From Pseudomonadota bacterium (lineage in GTDB: Bacteria > Pseudomonadota > Alphaproteobacteria > Azospirillales > Azospirillaceae): a stretch of 64,000 nt of DNA. The DNA lies in assembly GCA_023423695.1 (NCBI GenBank), contig JAFAFA010000036.1:1-64000 (forward strand), given 5' to 3'. Below the pieces are notes generated by a model. It saw only the letters and a list, made by a program, of their open reading frames with translations, made no database searches and was not told the DNA's origin. This document shows positions 44,474 through 54,272 of this stretch, one piece after another. The position numbers and the translations under genes were made by a program. Positions within the stretch are counted from its first letter, which is position 1. Every line of letters begins with the position of its first letter.

Positions 44474-45285
44474 TGAGCGCCCCCCAGACCAATGCCGAAA
44501 CTCTCGACTTCACCGCGACCGAGATCATGACGGTGGCGGCCAGCCGCCTGCTGAAGGACGGCACCGTCTGCTTCGTCGGCATCGGCCTGCCCTCCACCGC
44601 CGCCAACCTCGCCCGGCTGACCCATGCGCCCGAGGTGGTGCTGATCTATGAATCCGGCCCGATCGGTGCCAAGCCGACGGTGCTGCCGCTGTCGATCGGC
44701 GACGGCGACCTTGCCCTGACCGCCGACACCGTGGTCAGCACGCCGGAGATCTTCCGCTACTGGCTGCAGGGCGGGCGGATCGACGTCGGCTTCCTCGGGG
44801 CCGCCCAGGTCGACCGCTTCGCCAACATCAACACCACCATCATCGGCCCCTATGACGCGCCCAAGGTGCGGCTGCCCGGTGCCGGCGGCGCGCCGGAGAT
44901 CGCCTCCCAGGCCAAGGAGGTGTTCATCGTTCTCAAGCAGAGCCCGAAGGCCTTCGTCGCCAAGCTGCCCTTCGTCACCTCGGCAGGATTTCTCGACGGC
45001 GGTGACGCACGGGCCAGGGCCGGCATCCCCGGCGCCGGACCGACCGCGGTCATCACCGATCTCGGCATCCTCACCCCCGACCCGGTGACCAAGGAGCTGA
45101 CCCTGACCGGCATCCACCCCGGCGTGACGGTGGAGCAGGTGAAGGCGGCCACCGGCTGGGACCTGAGGATCTCGCCCGACCTGAAGACCACCGAGGTTCC
45201 CGACGCCGAAACCCTGACGGCGCTCCGCGACCTCCAGGCCCGCACCGCCGCCGCTCATGGTCAGGCCGGCGGCGGAGAAGGATGA
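44470..45285 (+). CDS. pcaJ: 3-oxoadipate CoA-transferase subunit B
   Basis: The catalytic subunit, 271 residues, with the active-site glutamate in YESGPIGA and a preceding VGIGLPSTAANLA CoA loop. The start overlaps the pcaI stop (ATGATGA), and a second ATG follows one codon later. It forms a heterotetramer with PcaI. Its stop is followed within 5 bp by pcaF. Confidence 0.9.
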   Translation: MMSAPQTNAETLDFTATEIMTVAASRLLKDGTVCFVGIGLPSTAANLARLTHAPEVVLIYESGPIGAKPTVLPLSIGDGDLALTADTVVSTPEIFRYWLQGGRIDVGFLGAAQVDRFANINTTIIGPYDAPKVRLPGAGGAPEIASQAKEVFIVLKQSPKAFVAKLPFVTSAGFLDGGDARARAGIPGAGPTAVITDLGILTPDPVTKELTLTGIHPGVTVEQVKAATGWDLRISPDLKTTEVPDAETLTALRDLQARTAAAHGQAGGGEG

Positions 45286-45289
45286 CATC

Positions 45290-46489
<1,200 letters not shown>

Positions 46490-46500
46490 CCGGCGACGTT

Positions 46501-46684
46501 AGACCCCCACCTAACCTCCCCCGCTCTCAGCGGACCTACGGTCCGCCTGCCGCGTCAGCACAAAGCATAGCTTTGTGCGAGAGCTGGGTGGGGGAGGGAC
46601 TGCCGCCACATTGCAGAGCGCCACTCTCCCGCCTCAGCACCAATCCCCTCCCTCGCCCAGCGGGGGAGGGTTAGGGTGGGGGCA
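46501..46684. repeat. Family A palindrome with branched insert, copy 6
   Basis: Begins AGACCCCCACC and ends GGTGGGGGCA. It carries the same branched insert as the copy at 20464-20630: stem GCTCTC (46523-46528) / GAGAGC (46579-46584), arm GCGGACC-TAC-GGTCCGC (46530-46546), arm GCACAAAGC-ATA-GCTTTGTGC (46558-46578). It splits the pca operon between pcaF and pcaD. Confidence 0.88.
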
Positions 46685-46730
46685 CCGTCAGCCGACCCCT
46701 GACCACAACAACAACCACAGGCGGACCCCC

Positions 46731-47528
46731 ATGCCCTTCATCGAAGCCGCCGGCATCACCCAGCACTACGACCTGACCGGCCCGGCCGACGCGCCGGTGC
46801 TGCTGTTCGCCAATTCCATCGGCACCAGCCTCCACATCTGGGACGCCGTGGTGCCGCACCTGTCCCAGCGCTACCGCATCCTGCGCTACGACATGCGCGG
46901 CCACGGCCTGACCCAGGTGACGCCAGTCAGCGGCGATGCCGGCTACAGCATGGACATCCTCGCCGACGACGCCGCTGGCCTGCTCGATGCGCTGGGCATC
47001 GCGCGCGCCCATGTCTGCGGTCTGTCCATCGGCGGCATGATGGCGCAGCGCCTCGCCGTCAAGGCGGCGGCCCGCGTGCATGGCCTGATCCTGTGCGACA
47101 CTGCTGGCGTCATCGGCCCGCCGTCGGTGTGGACCGACCGCATCGCCGCCATCCGCGCCCGCGGCATGGCCGCCATCGCGGATGGGGTGATGGCGCGCTG
47201 GTTCACCCAGGCCTTCCGCGACGGCCGTCCCGACCAGATCCGCGGCTACACCGCCATGGTCGCCCGCACCACCGAGGACGGCTATGTCGGCTGCGCCATG
47301 GCGATCCGCGACGCCGACCTGCGCGCCGCCAACGCCGCCATCGCCGCCCCCACGCTGGTCATTTGCGGCGAGCATGACGTCGCCACCCCGCCCGACGCCG
47401 CCCGCGAACTGGCCGCCGGCATCCCCGGCGCGCGGTTCGAACTGCTGCCCGTCGCCGCCCACATCCCCGGCGTCGAGAAGCCGGCGGAACTGGCCGCTCT
47501 GATCGACGGCTTCCTGAGGGATCTGTAA
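46731..47528 (+). CDS. pcaD: 3-oxoadipate enol-lactonase
   Basis: Hydrolyses beta-ketoadipate enol-lactone to 3-oxoadipate. A 265-residue alpha/beta hydrolase with nucleophile Ser99 (GLSIGG), acid Asp in CGEHDVATP and base His in AAHIPGVE. The opening FANSIGTSLHIWD is typical of PcaD. Its stop shares a base with the pcaC start (TAATG). It is a separate gene and not fused to pcaC as in PcaL. Confidence 0.95.
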   Translation: MPFIEAAGITQHYDLTGPADAPVLLFANSIGTSLHIWDAVVPHLSQRYRILRYDMRGHGLTQVTPVSGDAGYSMDILADDAAGLLDALGIARAHVCGLSIGGMMAQRLAVKAAARVHGLILCDTAGVIGPPSVWTDRIAAIRARGMAAIADGVMARWFTQAFRDGRPDQIRGYTAMVARTTEDGYVGCAMAIRDADLRAANAAIAAPTLVICGEHDVATPPDAARELAAGIPGARFELLPVAAHIPGVEKPAELAALIDGFLRDL

Positions 47529-47926
47529 TGGACGACAAGGATTTGTACGACCGCGGCATGGCGGTGCGCCGCTCCGTCCTGGGCGACGTCCATGTCGACC
47601 GTTCGCTGGAGCGCGCCACCGATTTCGACGCCGATTTCCAGGAGTTCATCACCAAGACCGCCTGGGGCCAGATCTGGACCCGGCCGGGCCTCGACATCCG
47701 GACGCGCAGCATGCTGACCATCGGCATGCTGGCGGCGCTGGGCAAGGATGGCGAATTGAAGCTGCACATCCGCGCCACCCGCAACACCGGCGTCACCCGC
47801 GACGAGGTGAAGGAGATCCTGATGCAGGCCGCCGTCTATGCCGGCGTCCCCGCCGGCAACCACGCGATGGCGCTGGCCCGCGCCGTCTATGCCGAGATGG
47901 ACGAGGAAGACGCCCAAAAAGGCTGA
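47528..47926 (+). CDS. pcaC: 4-carboxymuconolactone decarboxylase
   Basis: Removes CO2 from gamma-carboxymuconolactone to give the enol-lactone. A 132-residue protein of the CMD/AhpD fold: GDVHVDRSLERATDFDADFQEF, then WTRPGLDIRTRSMLTIGMLAALGK and ELKLHIRATRNTGVTRDEV. It begins on the last base of pcaD, so translation is coupled. Confidence 0.95.
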   Translation: MDDKDLYDRGMAVRRSVLGDVHVDRSLERATDFDADFQEFITKTAWGQIWTRPGLDIRTRSMLTIGMLAALGKDGELKLHIRATRNTGVTRDEVKEILMQAAVYAGVPAGNHAMALARAVYAEMDEEDAQKG

Positions 47927-47947
47927 TAGGCAAGAGGGGGGAAGCCC

Positions 47948-49321
47948 ATGACCGCCATCCACCACGCCGACCCGCTGCTAGACCCGCTCTTCACCAGCGA
48001 CGCGGCGGCCGACGCCTTCTCCCCCACCGCAAGGCTGCAGGGCATGCTGGATTTCGAGGCGGCGCTGGCACGGGCAGAGGCGGGGGTGGGCGTGATCCCG
48101 GCCCGCGCCGTCCCGGCCATCGAAGCGGCATGCAAGGCCCATCTCTACGACCTCGACGCGCTGGGGGCGGAGGCGGCGCTGGCCGGCAACACCGCCATCC
48201 CGATGGTCAAGCATCTGACCCGCGCCGTGAAAGCCGTGGACGAGGAGTCGTCCCGCTACGTCCATTGGGGCGCCACCAGCCAGGACGCGATGGACAGCGG
48301 CCTGATGCTGCAGCTGCGCCGCTTCCTCGACGGGCTCGACGCCGATCTGGCCGATCTCGCCGACGGCTTGGCCGAACTCGCCGACCGGCACCGCGCCACG
48401 CCGATGGTCGCCCGCACCTGGCTGCAGCACGCCCTGCCGACCACATTCGGGCTGAAGGCCGCCGGCTGGCTCGACGCGCTCGGCCGCGACCGCCAGCGGA
48501 TCGCCGCCGCCCGCGGCGGCCTCGCCCTGCAGTTCGGCGGTGCCGCCGGTACGCTGGCAGCATTGGGCGACGCCGGTCCGGCGGTGGCGGAGGCTCTGGC
48601 CCGCGAACTCGACCTTCCCCTGCCCGCCCTGCCCTGGCACGCCAGCCGCGACCGCATCACCGAACTGGCATCATCCCTCGGCATTCTCGCCGGCACGCTC
48701 GGCACGCTCGGCCGCGACATCTCGCTGATGATGCAGATGGAGGTCGCCGAAGCGTTCGAACCGAGCACCCCCGGCCGCGGCGGCTCCTCCACCATGCCGC
48801 ACAAGCGCAACCCGGTGTCCTGCGCCGTGCTGCTCTCAACCGCCATCCGCGCTCCCGCCCTGGTCGGCGGGCTGCTGGCGGCCCAGGTGCAGGAACACGA
48901 ACGCGGCCTCGGCGGCTGGCATGCGGAGTGGCAGGCCCTGCCCGACCTCTGCCGCCTCGTCGCCGGCGCCGCCCGCCATGCCCGCGAGACCGTCGCCGGC
49001 CTGACCGTGGATGCGGTGCGCATGCGCGCCAACCTGGACCTGACCCGCGGCCTGATCCTGGCCGAAGCCGTCACCATGGCGCTGGCCGAGCGCATGGGCC
49101 GCATGGCCGCCCATTCCCACGTGGCCGACGCCAGCCGACGCGCAGCAGACTCCGCCCGCCCCCTGCGCGACATCCTGGCCGATGACGCCGAGGTGATGGA
49201 GGCGCTTGGCATCGACGGCCTCGACCGCCTGTTCGACCCGCTGCGCTACACCGGCGCAGCATCCCATTTCATCGACCGCGTGCTGGATACCCATAGGCAA
49301 GCAAAACGTCAGCGAAGCTGA
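47948..49321 (+). CDS. pcaB: 3-carboxy-cis,cis-muconate cycloisomerase
   Basis: Lactonises 3-carboxymuconate, the ring-cleavage product. A 457-residue member of the fumarase/aspartase superfamily with the signature loop GGSSTMPHKRNPVSC and the early HWGATSQDAMDSG block. It follows pcaC by 21 bp and precedes pcaH by 25 bp. Confidence 0.95.
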   Translation: MTAIHHADPLLDPLFTSDAAADAFSPTARLQGMLDFEAALARAEAGVGVIPARAVPAIEAACKAHLYDLDALGAEAALAGNTAIPMVKHLTRAVKAVDEESSRYVHWGATSQDAMDSGLMLQLRRFLDGLDADLADLADGLAELADRHRATPMVARTWLQHALPTTFGLKAAGWLDALGRDRQRIAAARGGLALQFGGAAGTLAALGDAGPAVAEALARELDLPLPALPWHASRDRITELASSLGILAGTLGTLGRDISLMMQMEVAEAFEPSTPGRGGSSTMPHKRNPVSCAVLLSTAIRAPALVGGLLAAQVQEHERGLGGWHAEWQALPDLCRLVAGAARHARETVAGLTVDAVRMRANLDLTRGLILAEAVTMALAERMGRMAAHSHVADASRRAADSARPLRDILADDAEVMEALGIDGLDRLFDPLRYTGAASHFIDRVLDTHRQAKRQRS

Positions 49322-49346
49322 CCGCTCCCAAGGAGGGACCCCCGAG

Positions 49347-50069
49347 ATGGACACAGCCGTTCACGAGGCGGAAGGCGACTTTGGCCCCCGCGACTGGGCG
49401 CAACACCCGCCCTACCTGTCGCCGCTCTACAAATCGACGGTGCTGCGCTCGCCGTCCAAGCCGCTGATCCCGATGAAGCAGTGCCTGTCGGTCCGCTCCG
49501 GCCCGGTCTTCGGCCATGACAGCGTCGATCCGCTGGACAACGACCTGACGAAGAACGGCCGCGTCAACGGCGAGCCGATCGGGGAGCGCATCATCGTCAC
49601 CGGCCGCGTGCTGGACGAGAGCGGCCGGCCGGTGCCGCACACGCTGCTGGAGATCTGGCAGGCCAATTCCTGCGGCCGTTACGTCCACCGCTGGGACCAG
49701 CATGACGCGCCGCTGGATCCCAACTTCTTCGGAGCCGGCCGCTGCATCACCGACGATCAGGGCCGCTACCGCTTCACCACGATCAAGCCCGGCGCCTATC
49801 CCTGGGGCAACCACCACAATGCTTGGCGCCCGGCCCACATCCATTTCTCGCTGTTCGGGCCGTCCTTCCTGACCCGGCTGGTCACCCAGATGTATTTCCC
49901 CGGCGATCCGCTGCTGCCGCTCGACCCCATCTACAACGGGGTGCCGGAGGGCGCGCGCGAGCTGCTGGTCTCCCGCTTCTCCATCGACGTGACCGAGCCG
50001 GTGTGGGCGCTCGGCTATGAATTCGACATCGTCCTGCGCGGACGCCAAGCCACGCCGATGGAGGGCTGA
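49347..50069 (+). CDS. pcaH: Protocatechuate 3,4-dioxygenase beta subunit
   Basis: The iron-bearing subunit of the intradiol ring-cleaving enzyme that opens protocatechuate. In 240 residues the block NHHNAWRPAHIHFS supplies the two iron histidines (HIH), with the tyrosine ligands expected in CGRYVHRW and YPWGNH. The C-terminus YEFDIVLRGRQATP is typical of PcaH. AAGGAGG lies upstream of the ATG at 49347. It is cotranscribed with pcaG, 5 bp downstream. Confidence 0.95.
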   Translation: MDTAVHEAEGDFGPRDWAQHPPYLSPLYKSTVLRSPSKPLIPMKQCLSVRSGPVFGHDSVDPLDNDLTKNGRVNGEPIGERIIVTGRVLDESGRPVPHTLLEIWQANSCGRYVHRWDQHDAPLDPNFFGAGRCITDDQGRYRFTTIKPGAYPWGNHHNAWRPAHIHFSLFGPSFLTRLVTQMYFPGDPLLPLDPIYNGVPEGARELLVSRFSIDVTEPVWALGYEFDIVLRGRQATPMEG

Positions 50070-50074
50070 CCGCC

Positions 50075-50632
50075 ATGAACCGGACGCTGAAACAGACGCC
50101 GTCGCAGACCGTCGGCCCGTATTTCGCCTATGCCTGGACGCCCGAACTCTACGGCCGCCGTCCGCTGGCGACCAACCGGCTGGCGACCCGCGACATGGCC
50201 GGGGAGCACATCCGCATCGAAGGCGTGGTCTATGATGGCGCGGGCGCCCCGATCCGAGACTGCGTGGTGGAGATCTGGCAGGCCGGCGCCGACGGCCGCC
50301 ACGCTCCCGGTGCAGCGGGTTTCGGCCGCTGCGGCACCAACGACGAAGGCTATTATGTCTTCGACACGGTGAAGCCGGGCGTCTGCGACCCGAACCACGC
50401 TCCGCACATCGCGGTGACGGTGTTCGCCCGCGGCATGCTGAGCCACCTCTTCACCCGCCTGCACTTCTCCGACGAAGCCGCGGCGAACGAAGCCGACCCG
50501 GTTCTGGCGAGCGTCCCCGCCGACCGGCGCGACACCCTGATCGCCCAGCGCGCCGAGGTTCCGGGCGGGGTGGTCTACCGCTTCGACATCCGCTTGCAGG
50601 GCGAGGGGGAGACGGTGTTTTTTGATTGTTGA
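50075..50632 (+). CDS. pcaG: Protocatechuate 3,4-dioxygenase alpha subunit
   Basis: The structural partner of PcaH, 185 residues, sharing the beta-sandwich fold (TPSQTVGPYFAYAW, VVEIWQAGADGRHAPG, PHIAVTVFARGMLSHLFTRLHF) but lacking the iron-binding histidine pair, as normal for PcaG. It is the last gene of the pca operon, with a family A repeat just downstream. Confidence 0.95.
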   Translation: MNRTLKQTPSQTVGPYFAYAWTPELYGRRPLATNRLATRDMAGEHIRIEGVVYDGAGAPIRDCVVEIWQAGADGRHAPGAAGFGRCGTNDEGYYVFDTVKPGVCDPNHAPHIAVTVFARGMLSHLFTRLHFSDEAAANEADPVLASVPADRRDTLIAQRAEVPGGVVYRFDIRLQGEGETVFFDC

Positions 50633-50655
50633 GGGGGCGAGGCGTCGGCAGACGA

Positions 50656-50764
50656 TGCCCCCACCCTAACCCTCCCCCGCTGGGCGGGGGAGGGGACCAG
50701 TGCTTAGGCGGGAGAGTGGCGGCAGTCCCTCCCGCGCCCAGCGGGGGAGGTTAGGTGGGGGTCT
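50656..50764. repeat. Composite intergenic palindrome, family A, copy 7 (inverted orientation)
   Basis: The mirror image of copy 1 at 8260-8367: the spacer reads gggagagtggcggcag here, the complement of ctgccgccactctccc there. It lies between the convergent pcaG and chemoreceptor genes and may serve as their common transcript end. Confidence 0.85.
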
Positions 50765-50790
50765 AGCTCCGCAAGCAGCCGACGCCCAAC

Positions 50791-52875
50791 TCACCCCTCG
50801 CGGATCGTCGCCACAAACCGCTGCACTTCAGTCCGCAGCTGGGCCGACTGGTGCGACAGCGTGTCGGCCGCCGCGCGGGCCTGGGCTGCCATGCTGCCGG
50901 TCTCGCTGGCTGCGCGGGTGACGCCGTCGATGTTGGTCGACACCTCGCGGGTGCCGGAGGCGGCCTGCTGGACGTTGCGGCTGATCTCGCGGGTCGCGGC
51001 ACCCTGCTCCTCCGCGGCGGCTGCAACGGCGGTGACCGTCTCGCTGATGCCGAGGATGGTGTGGCCGATGGCCTGGATGGCGCCGACGGCGTTGCCGCTG
51101 ACCGCCTGGATCTCGGCGATCTGGGCGGCGATCTCCTCCGTCGCCTTGGCGGTCTGGCTGGCGAGGTTCTTCACCTCGCTCGCCACGACGGCGAAGCCCT
51201 TGCCGGCCTCGCCCGCCCGCGCCGCCTCGATGGTCGCGTTCAGCGCCAGCAGGTTAGTCTGGCCGGCGATGGAGCTGATCAGGTTCACCACGTCGCCGAT
51301 CTTCTGCGCCGCTTCGGCCAGACCGGCGACGGTACCGTTGGTCTTCTCGACCTCGCCCACCGCGTCGTTCGCCATGCGGGACGAGGCGGCGATGCGCTGG
51401 TTGATCTCCTCGATGGAGTGGGCCAGTTCCTCAGCGGCGGCGGCCACCGTCTGGACGTTGCCGCTGGCGATGTCGGCGGCGCTGGCGACGGCCGCGGCCT
51501 GGGCGTTGGTCTGCTCGGCGATGGCCGACAGCCCTTCCGAATCGGTGCGGATCAGTTCGGCCTGCTGGGAGACGTTGGCGACCACGTCGCCGACCGAGCC
51601 CTCGAACCGCTCGGCCAGCCGGGCCAGTTCCTGCTTGCGCTGTTCGGCGGCGCGCTGCTCGTCCAGGCGGCGCTGCTCCTCCATCTCGGCGACGCGGCCG
51701 GCATTCTCCTTGAACAGCTGGAGCGCCTTGTTGATGGCGCCGATCTCGTCGGCGCGGTCGCGGTCGCCCACCTCCACGTCGCGCCGGCCGGCGGTCAGCG
51801 CCTGGATGGTGGCGATGATCCGGCGCAGCGGCTGGCCGATCACCACGCGGCTGGTCAGCCACAGCGCCAGCAGCAGCCCGGCGGTCAACAGCACGGCGCC
51901 GACGGCGATGAAGGCCCGCAGTTCCTGCTTCGGCACCTCGATCTTGTTGATCGGCAGGTTGACCAGGATCGCCCAGGGCGTGCCGGTGTTCCCGACCACC
52001 ACTGGCCGGAACAGCTGCTTCACCTCGGTCTTCAGGCTGGCCGAGACCGACATATGGGCGAAGGGCTTGCCCTCGCGGATGGCCGGCATGGCGTCCTTCA
52101 GACGCTCGTTGGTCTGCAGGATCGGCTTGCCCAGATGGTCGGGGTTGCTGTAGGCCGCCCAAGCCCCGCCGTTGGAGATCAGGAAGACCGATCCCGTCTG
52201 GAACGGCTTGACCGTCTTCAACTCGTTCCAGATGTCGTCGGTGGCGATGTCCACACCGGCGACGCCGATGAACTTGCCGTTGTCCATGATCGGCACCGCC
52301 AGCGACACCATCAGCACACTCTTGCCGGCGACCGTGTAGCTGTAGGGCTCGACGATCACTTCCCGACCGGTGCGCTTGGGCTGCTGGTAGAAGGCGCCCC
52401 CCGCGCCGGGATCGTCATAGCCGGCCAGCGCTTCGAGCTGGACCTTGCCGCCGCCACGGTTCCAATAGGAGATGAAGCGGCCGCTGGCGTCGCTGCCGGG
52501 TTTGTTGGCGAAGGCGGCGTCCTGGCCGTCCAGCGCATTGGGCTCCATGCCCACCCAGACGCCGATCAGGCCGGTGTTGGCCTCCAGCAGGCTCTTCAGC
52601 CAGTCGTTCAGCCCGTCGCGCCCGACGACGCCGCTCCGCTTCAGGCTGAGCAGGGTGGTGCCCATCAGACGGCTGATGTCCATGGCATCGTTCAGCCGGC
52701 GCTCGACGGTCGCCGCATGGTATTTGCCCAACTCCTCCCCGACCTGGAAGGACAGATCATCGGTGTCCGCCCCGCTCTTGACGGTAATCACGAACGACCC
52801 GGCTCCCAGCCCGATCACCAGGACCAGCCCGATCGCCAGCACCAGCTTCGTCACCAAAGGCAACTTCTTGAACAT
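50791..52875 (-). CDS. Methyl-accepting chemotaxis protein with a periplasmic Cache-type sensor
   Basis: A 694-residue chemoreceptor. Membrane helix 1 (about 8-28), a large periplasmic dCache-like domain (about 30-310, with VWVGMEPNALDG, VEPYSYTVAGKSVLMVSLAVPI and GVAGVDIATDDI as in amino-acid/organic-acid Cache sensors), membrane helix 2 (about 320-342), HAMP, and a signalling domain with the tip IAGQTNLLALNATIEAARAG. The ATG at 52875 has GGGGA six to seven bases upstream; another lies two codons before. A perfect palindrome at 52949-52961 lies in its promoter region. Confidence 0.92.
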   Translation of the reverse strand: MFKKLPLVTKLVLAIGLVLVIGLGAGSFVITVKSGADTDDLSFQVGEELGKYHAATVERRLNDAMDISRLMGTTLLSLKRSGVVGRDGLNDWLKSLLEANTGLIGVWVGMEPNALDGQDAAFANKPGSDASGRFISYWNRGGGKVQLEALAGYDDPGAGGAFYQQPKRTGREVIVEPYSYTVAGKSVLMVSLAVPIMDNGKFIGVAGVDIATDDIWNELKTVKPFQTGSVFLISNGGAWAAYSNPDHLGKPILQTNERLKDAMPAIREGKPFAHMSVSASLKTEVKQLFRPVVVGNTGTPWAILVNLPINKIEVPKQELRAFIAVGAVLLTAGLLLALWLTSRVVIGQPLRRIIATIQALTAGRRDVEVGDRDRADEIGAINKALQLFKENAGRVAEMEEQRRLDEQRAAEQRKQELARLAERFEGSVGDVVANVSQQAELIRTDSEGLSAIAEQTNAQAAAVASAADIASGNVQTVAAAAEELAHSIEEINQRIAASSRMANDAVGEVEKTNGTVAGLAEAAQKIGDVVNLISSIAGQTNLLALNATIEAARAGEAGKGFAVVASEVKNLASQTAKATEEIAAQIAEIQAVSGNAVGAIQAIGHTILGISETVTAVAAAAEEQGAATREISRNVQQAASGTREVSTNIDGVTRAASETGSMAAQARAAADTLSHQSAQLRTEVQRFVATIREG

Positions 52876-52948
52876 CGACATTCCCCGCAACACATCCGAA
52901 TGAAGGCACGACACCCCACGCCGACTGTCCCGCGGTTCGGTTAAATTC

Positions 52949-52961
52949 GCGTAAATTACGC
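52949..52961. promoter_or_regulatory. 13-bp palindrome upstream of the Cache-type chemoreceptor
   Basis: GCGTAAATTACGC, symmetric about its central A, is located 74 bp upstream of the start in an AT-rich stretch. It is a good shape for a dimeric regulator site. The rest of the 52876-53117 gap shows no gene. Confidence 0.4.
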
Positions 52962-53117
52962 CTGAATAAATTTGTTGGCCGGAAATACATTGAGAGCCGT
53001 TCTCAAAAAGCCGAGCAAAGACGATCAAGTTTGCGTCTTCAAATCATACTTTCGGACCAATACCATAAGCTTGGCCGGCCAAAATCAACTTTAGACTGCG
53101 GGAAGTCCTTCCGCTTG

Positions 53118-53161
53118 TCCAAAAAACGAAGGGCGGACCGGAGTTACCGGTCCGCCCTTTT
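53118..53161 (-). terminator. Rho-independent terminator of the gluconate TRAP operon
   Basis: A 13-bp perfect stem (AAGGGCGGACCGG / CCGGTCCGCCCTT) is followed on the minus strand by CGTTTTTTGG. It lies 40 bp after the dctP stop. The plus strand also has a short T run, so it may act both ways. Confidence 0.9.
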
Positions 53162-53200
53162 ACGCTCCGCTCCGTCACAGGACGTGCGCGCGCCGCAGCG

Positions 53201-54220
53201 TTACTTCCGGGCGGCGGCAATGGCGGCCTGGATCTCCTTCAGGACCTCCGCACCGCCGTCGGCGGCGTACTTGTCAAAGGCGGGCTTGACCATCTCGCGC
53301 ATGCGGTCCAGCTCGGCCGGGCTCAGCTCGTTGATCTGCATGCCCTTTTCCTTCAGGTAGGACACGCTCTGGGCCGAGGCCTCGCGGCTGTCCTTGCGCT
53401 CGAACTCCCGCGAGGCGACGGCGGCCTCGTGAACGATCTTCTTCTCGTCGGCCGACAGGCCGTCGTACCAGCGCTTGCTGGCCAGCACGATCCAAGGGCT
53501 GTAGACGTGGCGGGAGATGGTCAGGAACTTCTGCACCTCGTAGAACTTGGACGACTGGATGGTCGTGACCGGGTTCTCCTGGCCGTCGACCGTGCCGGTC
53601 TCCAGTGCGGTGAACAGCTCGGAGAAGGCCAGCGGCACCGCATTGGCGCCGAAGCGGTTGAACATGTCGATGTAGACCGGGTTCTGCATCACGCGCAGCT
53701 TGATGCCGCCCATGTCCTCCAGCTTGGTGATCGGCCGCTTGCTGTTGGTCAGGTTGCGGAAACCGTTCTCCCAATAGACCAGCCCGACCAGCCCCTTGTC
53801 GTTCAGCGACTTCAGCAGCTTCTCGCCGAACGGACCGTCGAGCACGGCGTCGGCTTCCTTCTCGTTGTTGAACAGGAAGGGCAGGTCGTAGACGCCGAAA
53901 TCCTTGACGATGCCGACGAGCGTGGCGGTGGAGCCCACCATCATCTCCTGCGCGCCGCCGATCAGGGCGTTCTGCATCTGGATATCGTTGCCCAGGCTGG
54001 CGTCGCCGAAGCCCTTCATCTTGAACTTGCCGCCGCTGCGCTTGGACAGCTCCTCGGCGAAATACTTCACCGCGCGGCCCTGGTTGCTGCTTTCCGACAG
54101 GCCGTAGCCGAAGCGGATGATGCGGGTCTTCACCTCCTGGGCGGAGGCGCTGGTGGCGGCGGCTACGGGAGCGAGCAGGGCGGCGGCGATGCCGGTGGCG
54201 AGAAGCAGTTTGCGGAACAT
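53201..54220 (-). CDS. dctP: TRAP transporter periplasmic substrate-binding protein DctP
   Basis: Binds a carboxylate/sugar acid in the periplasm for the DctQM membrane complex. A 339-residue precursor with a signal peptide (about 1-28, ending SAQ). The DctP-family blocks RFGYGLSESSNQGRAVKYFAEEL and GGIKLRVMQNPVYIDMF are seen; the arginine in KLRVM is the conserved carboxylate ligand. Cotranscription with gntK and GntR control point to gluconate or a related sugar acid. Confidence 0.93.
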   Translation of the reverse strand: MFRKLLLATGIAAALLAPVAAATSASAQEVKTRIIRFGYGLSESSNQGRAVKYFAEELSKRSGGKFKMKGFGDASLGNDIQMQNALIGGAQEMMVGSTATLVGIVKDFGVYDLPFLFNNEKEADAVLDGPFGEKLLKSLNDKGLVGLVYWENGFRNLTNSKRPITKLEDMGGIKLRVMQNPVYIDMFNRFGANAVPLAFSELFTALETGTVDGQENPVTTIQSSKFYEVQKFLTISRHVYSPWIVLASKRWYDGLSADEKKIVHEAAVASREFERKDSREASAQSVSYLKEKGMQINELSPAELDRMREMVKPAFDKYAADGGAEVLKEIQAAIAAARK

Positions 54221-54272
54221 GGTGTCGGTCTTCCTTCCTTTGGGCGTTTCGTTGTGTTTGGTCTTAAAGGCG

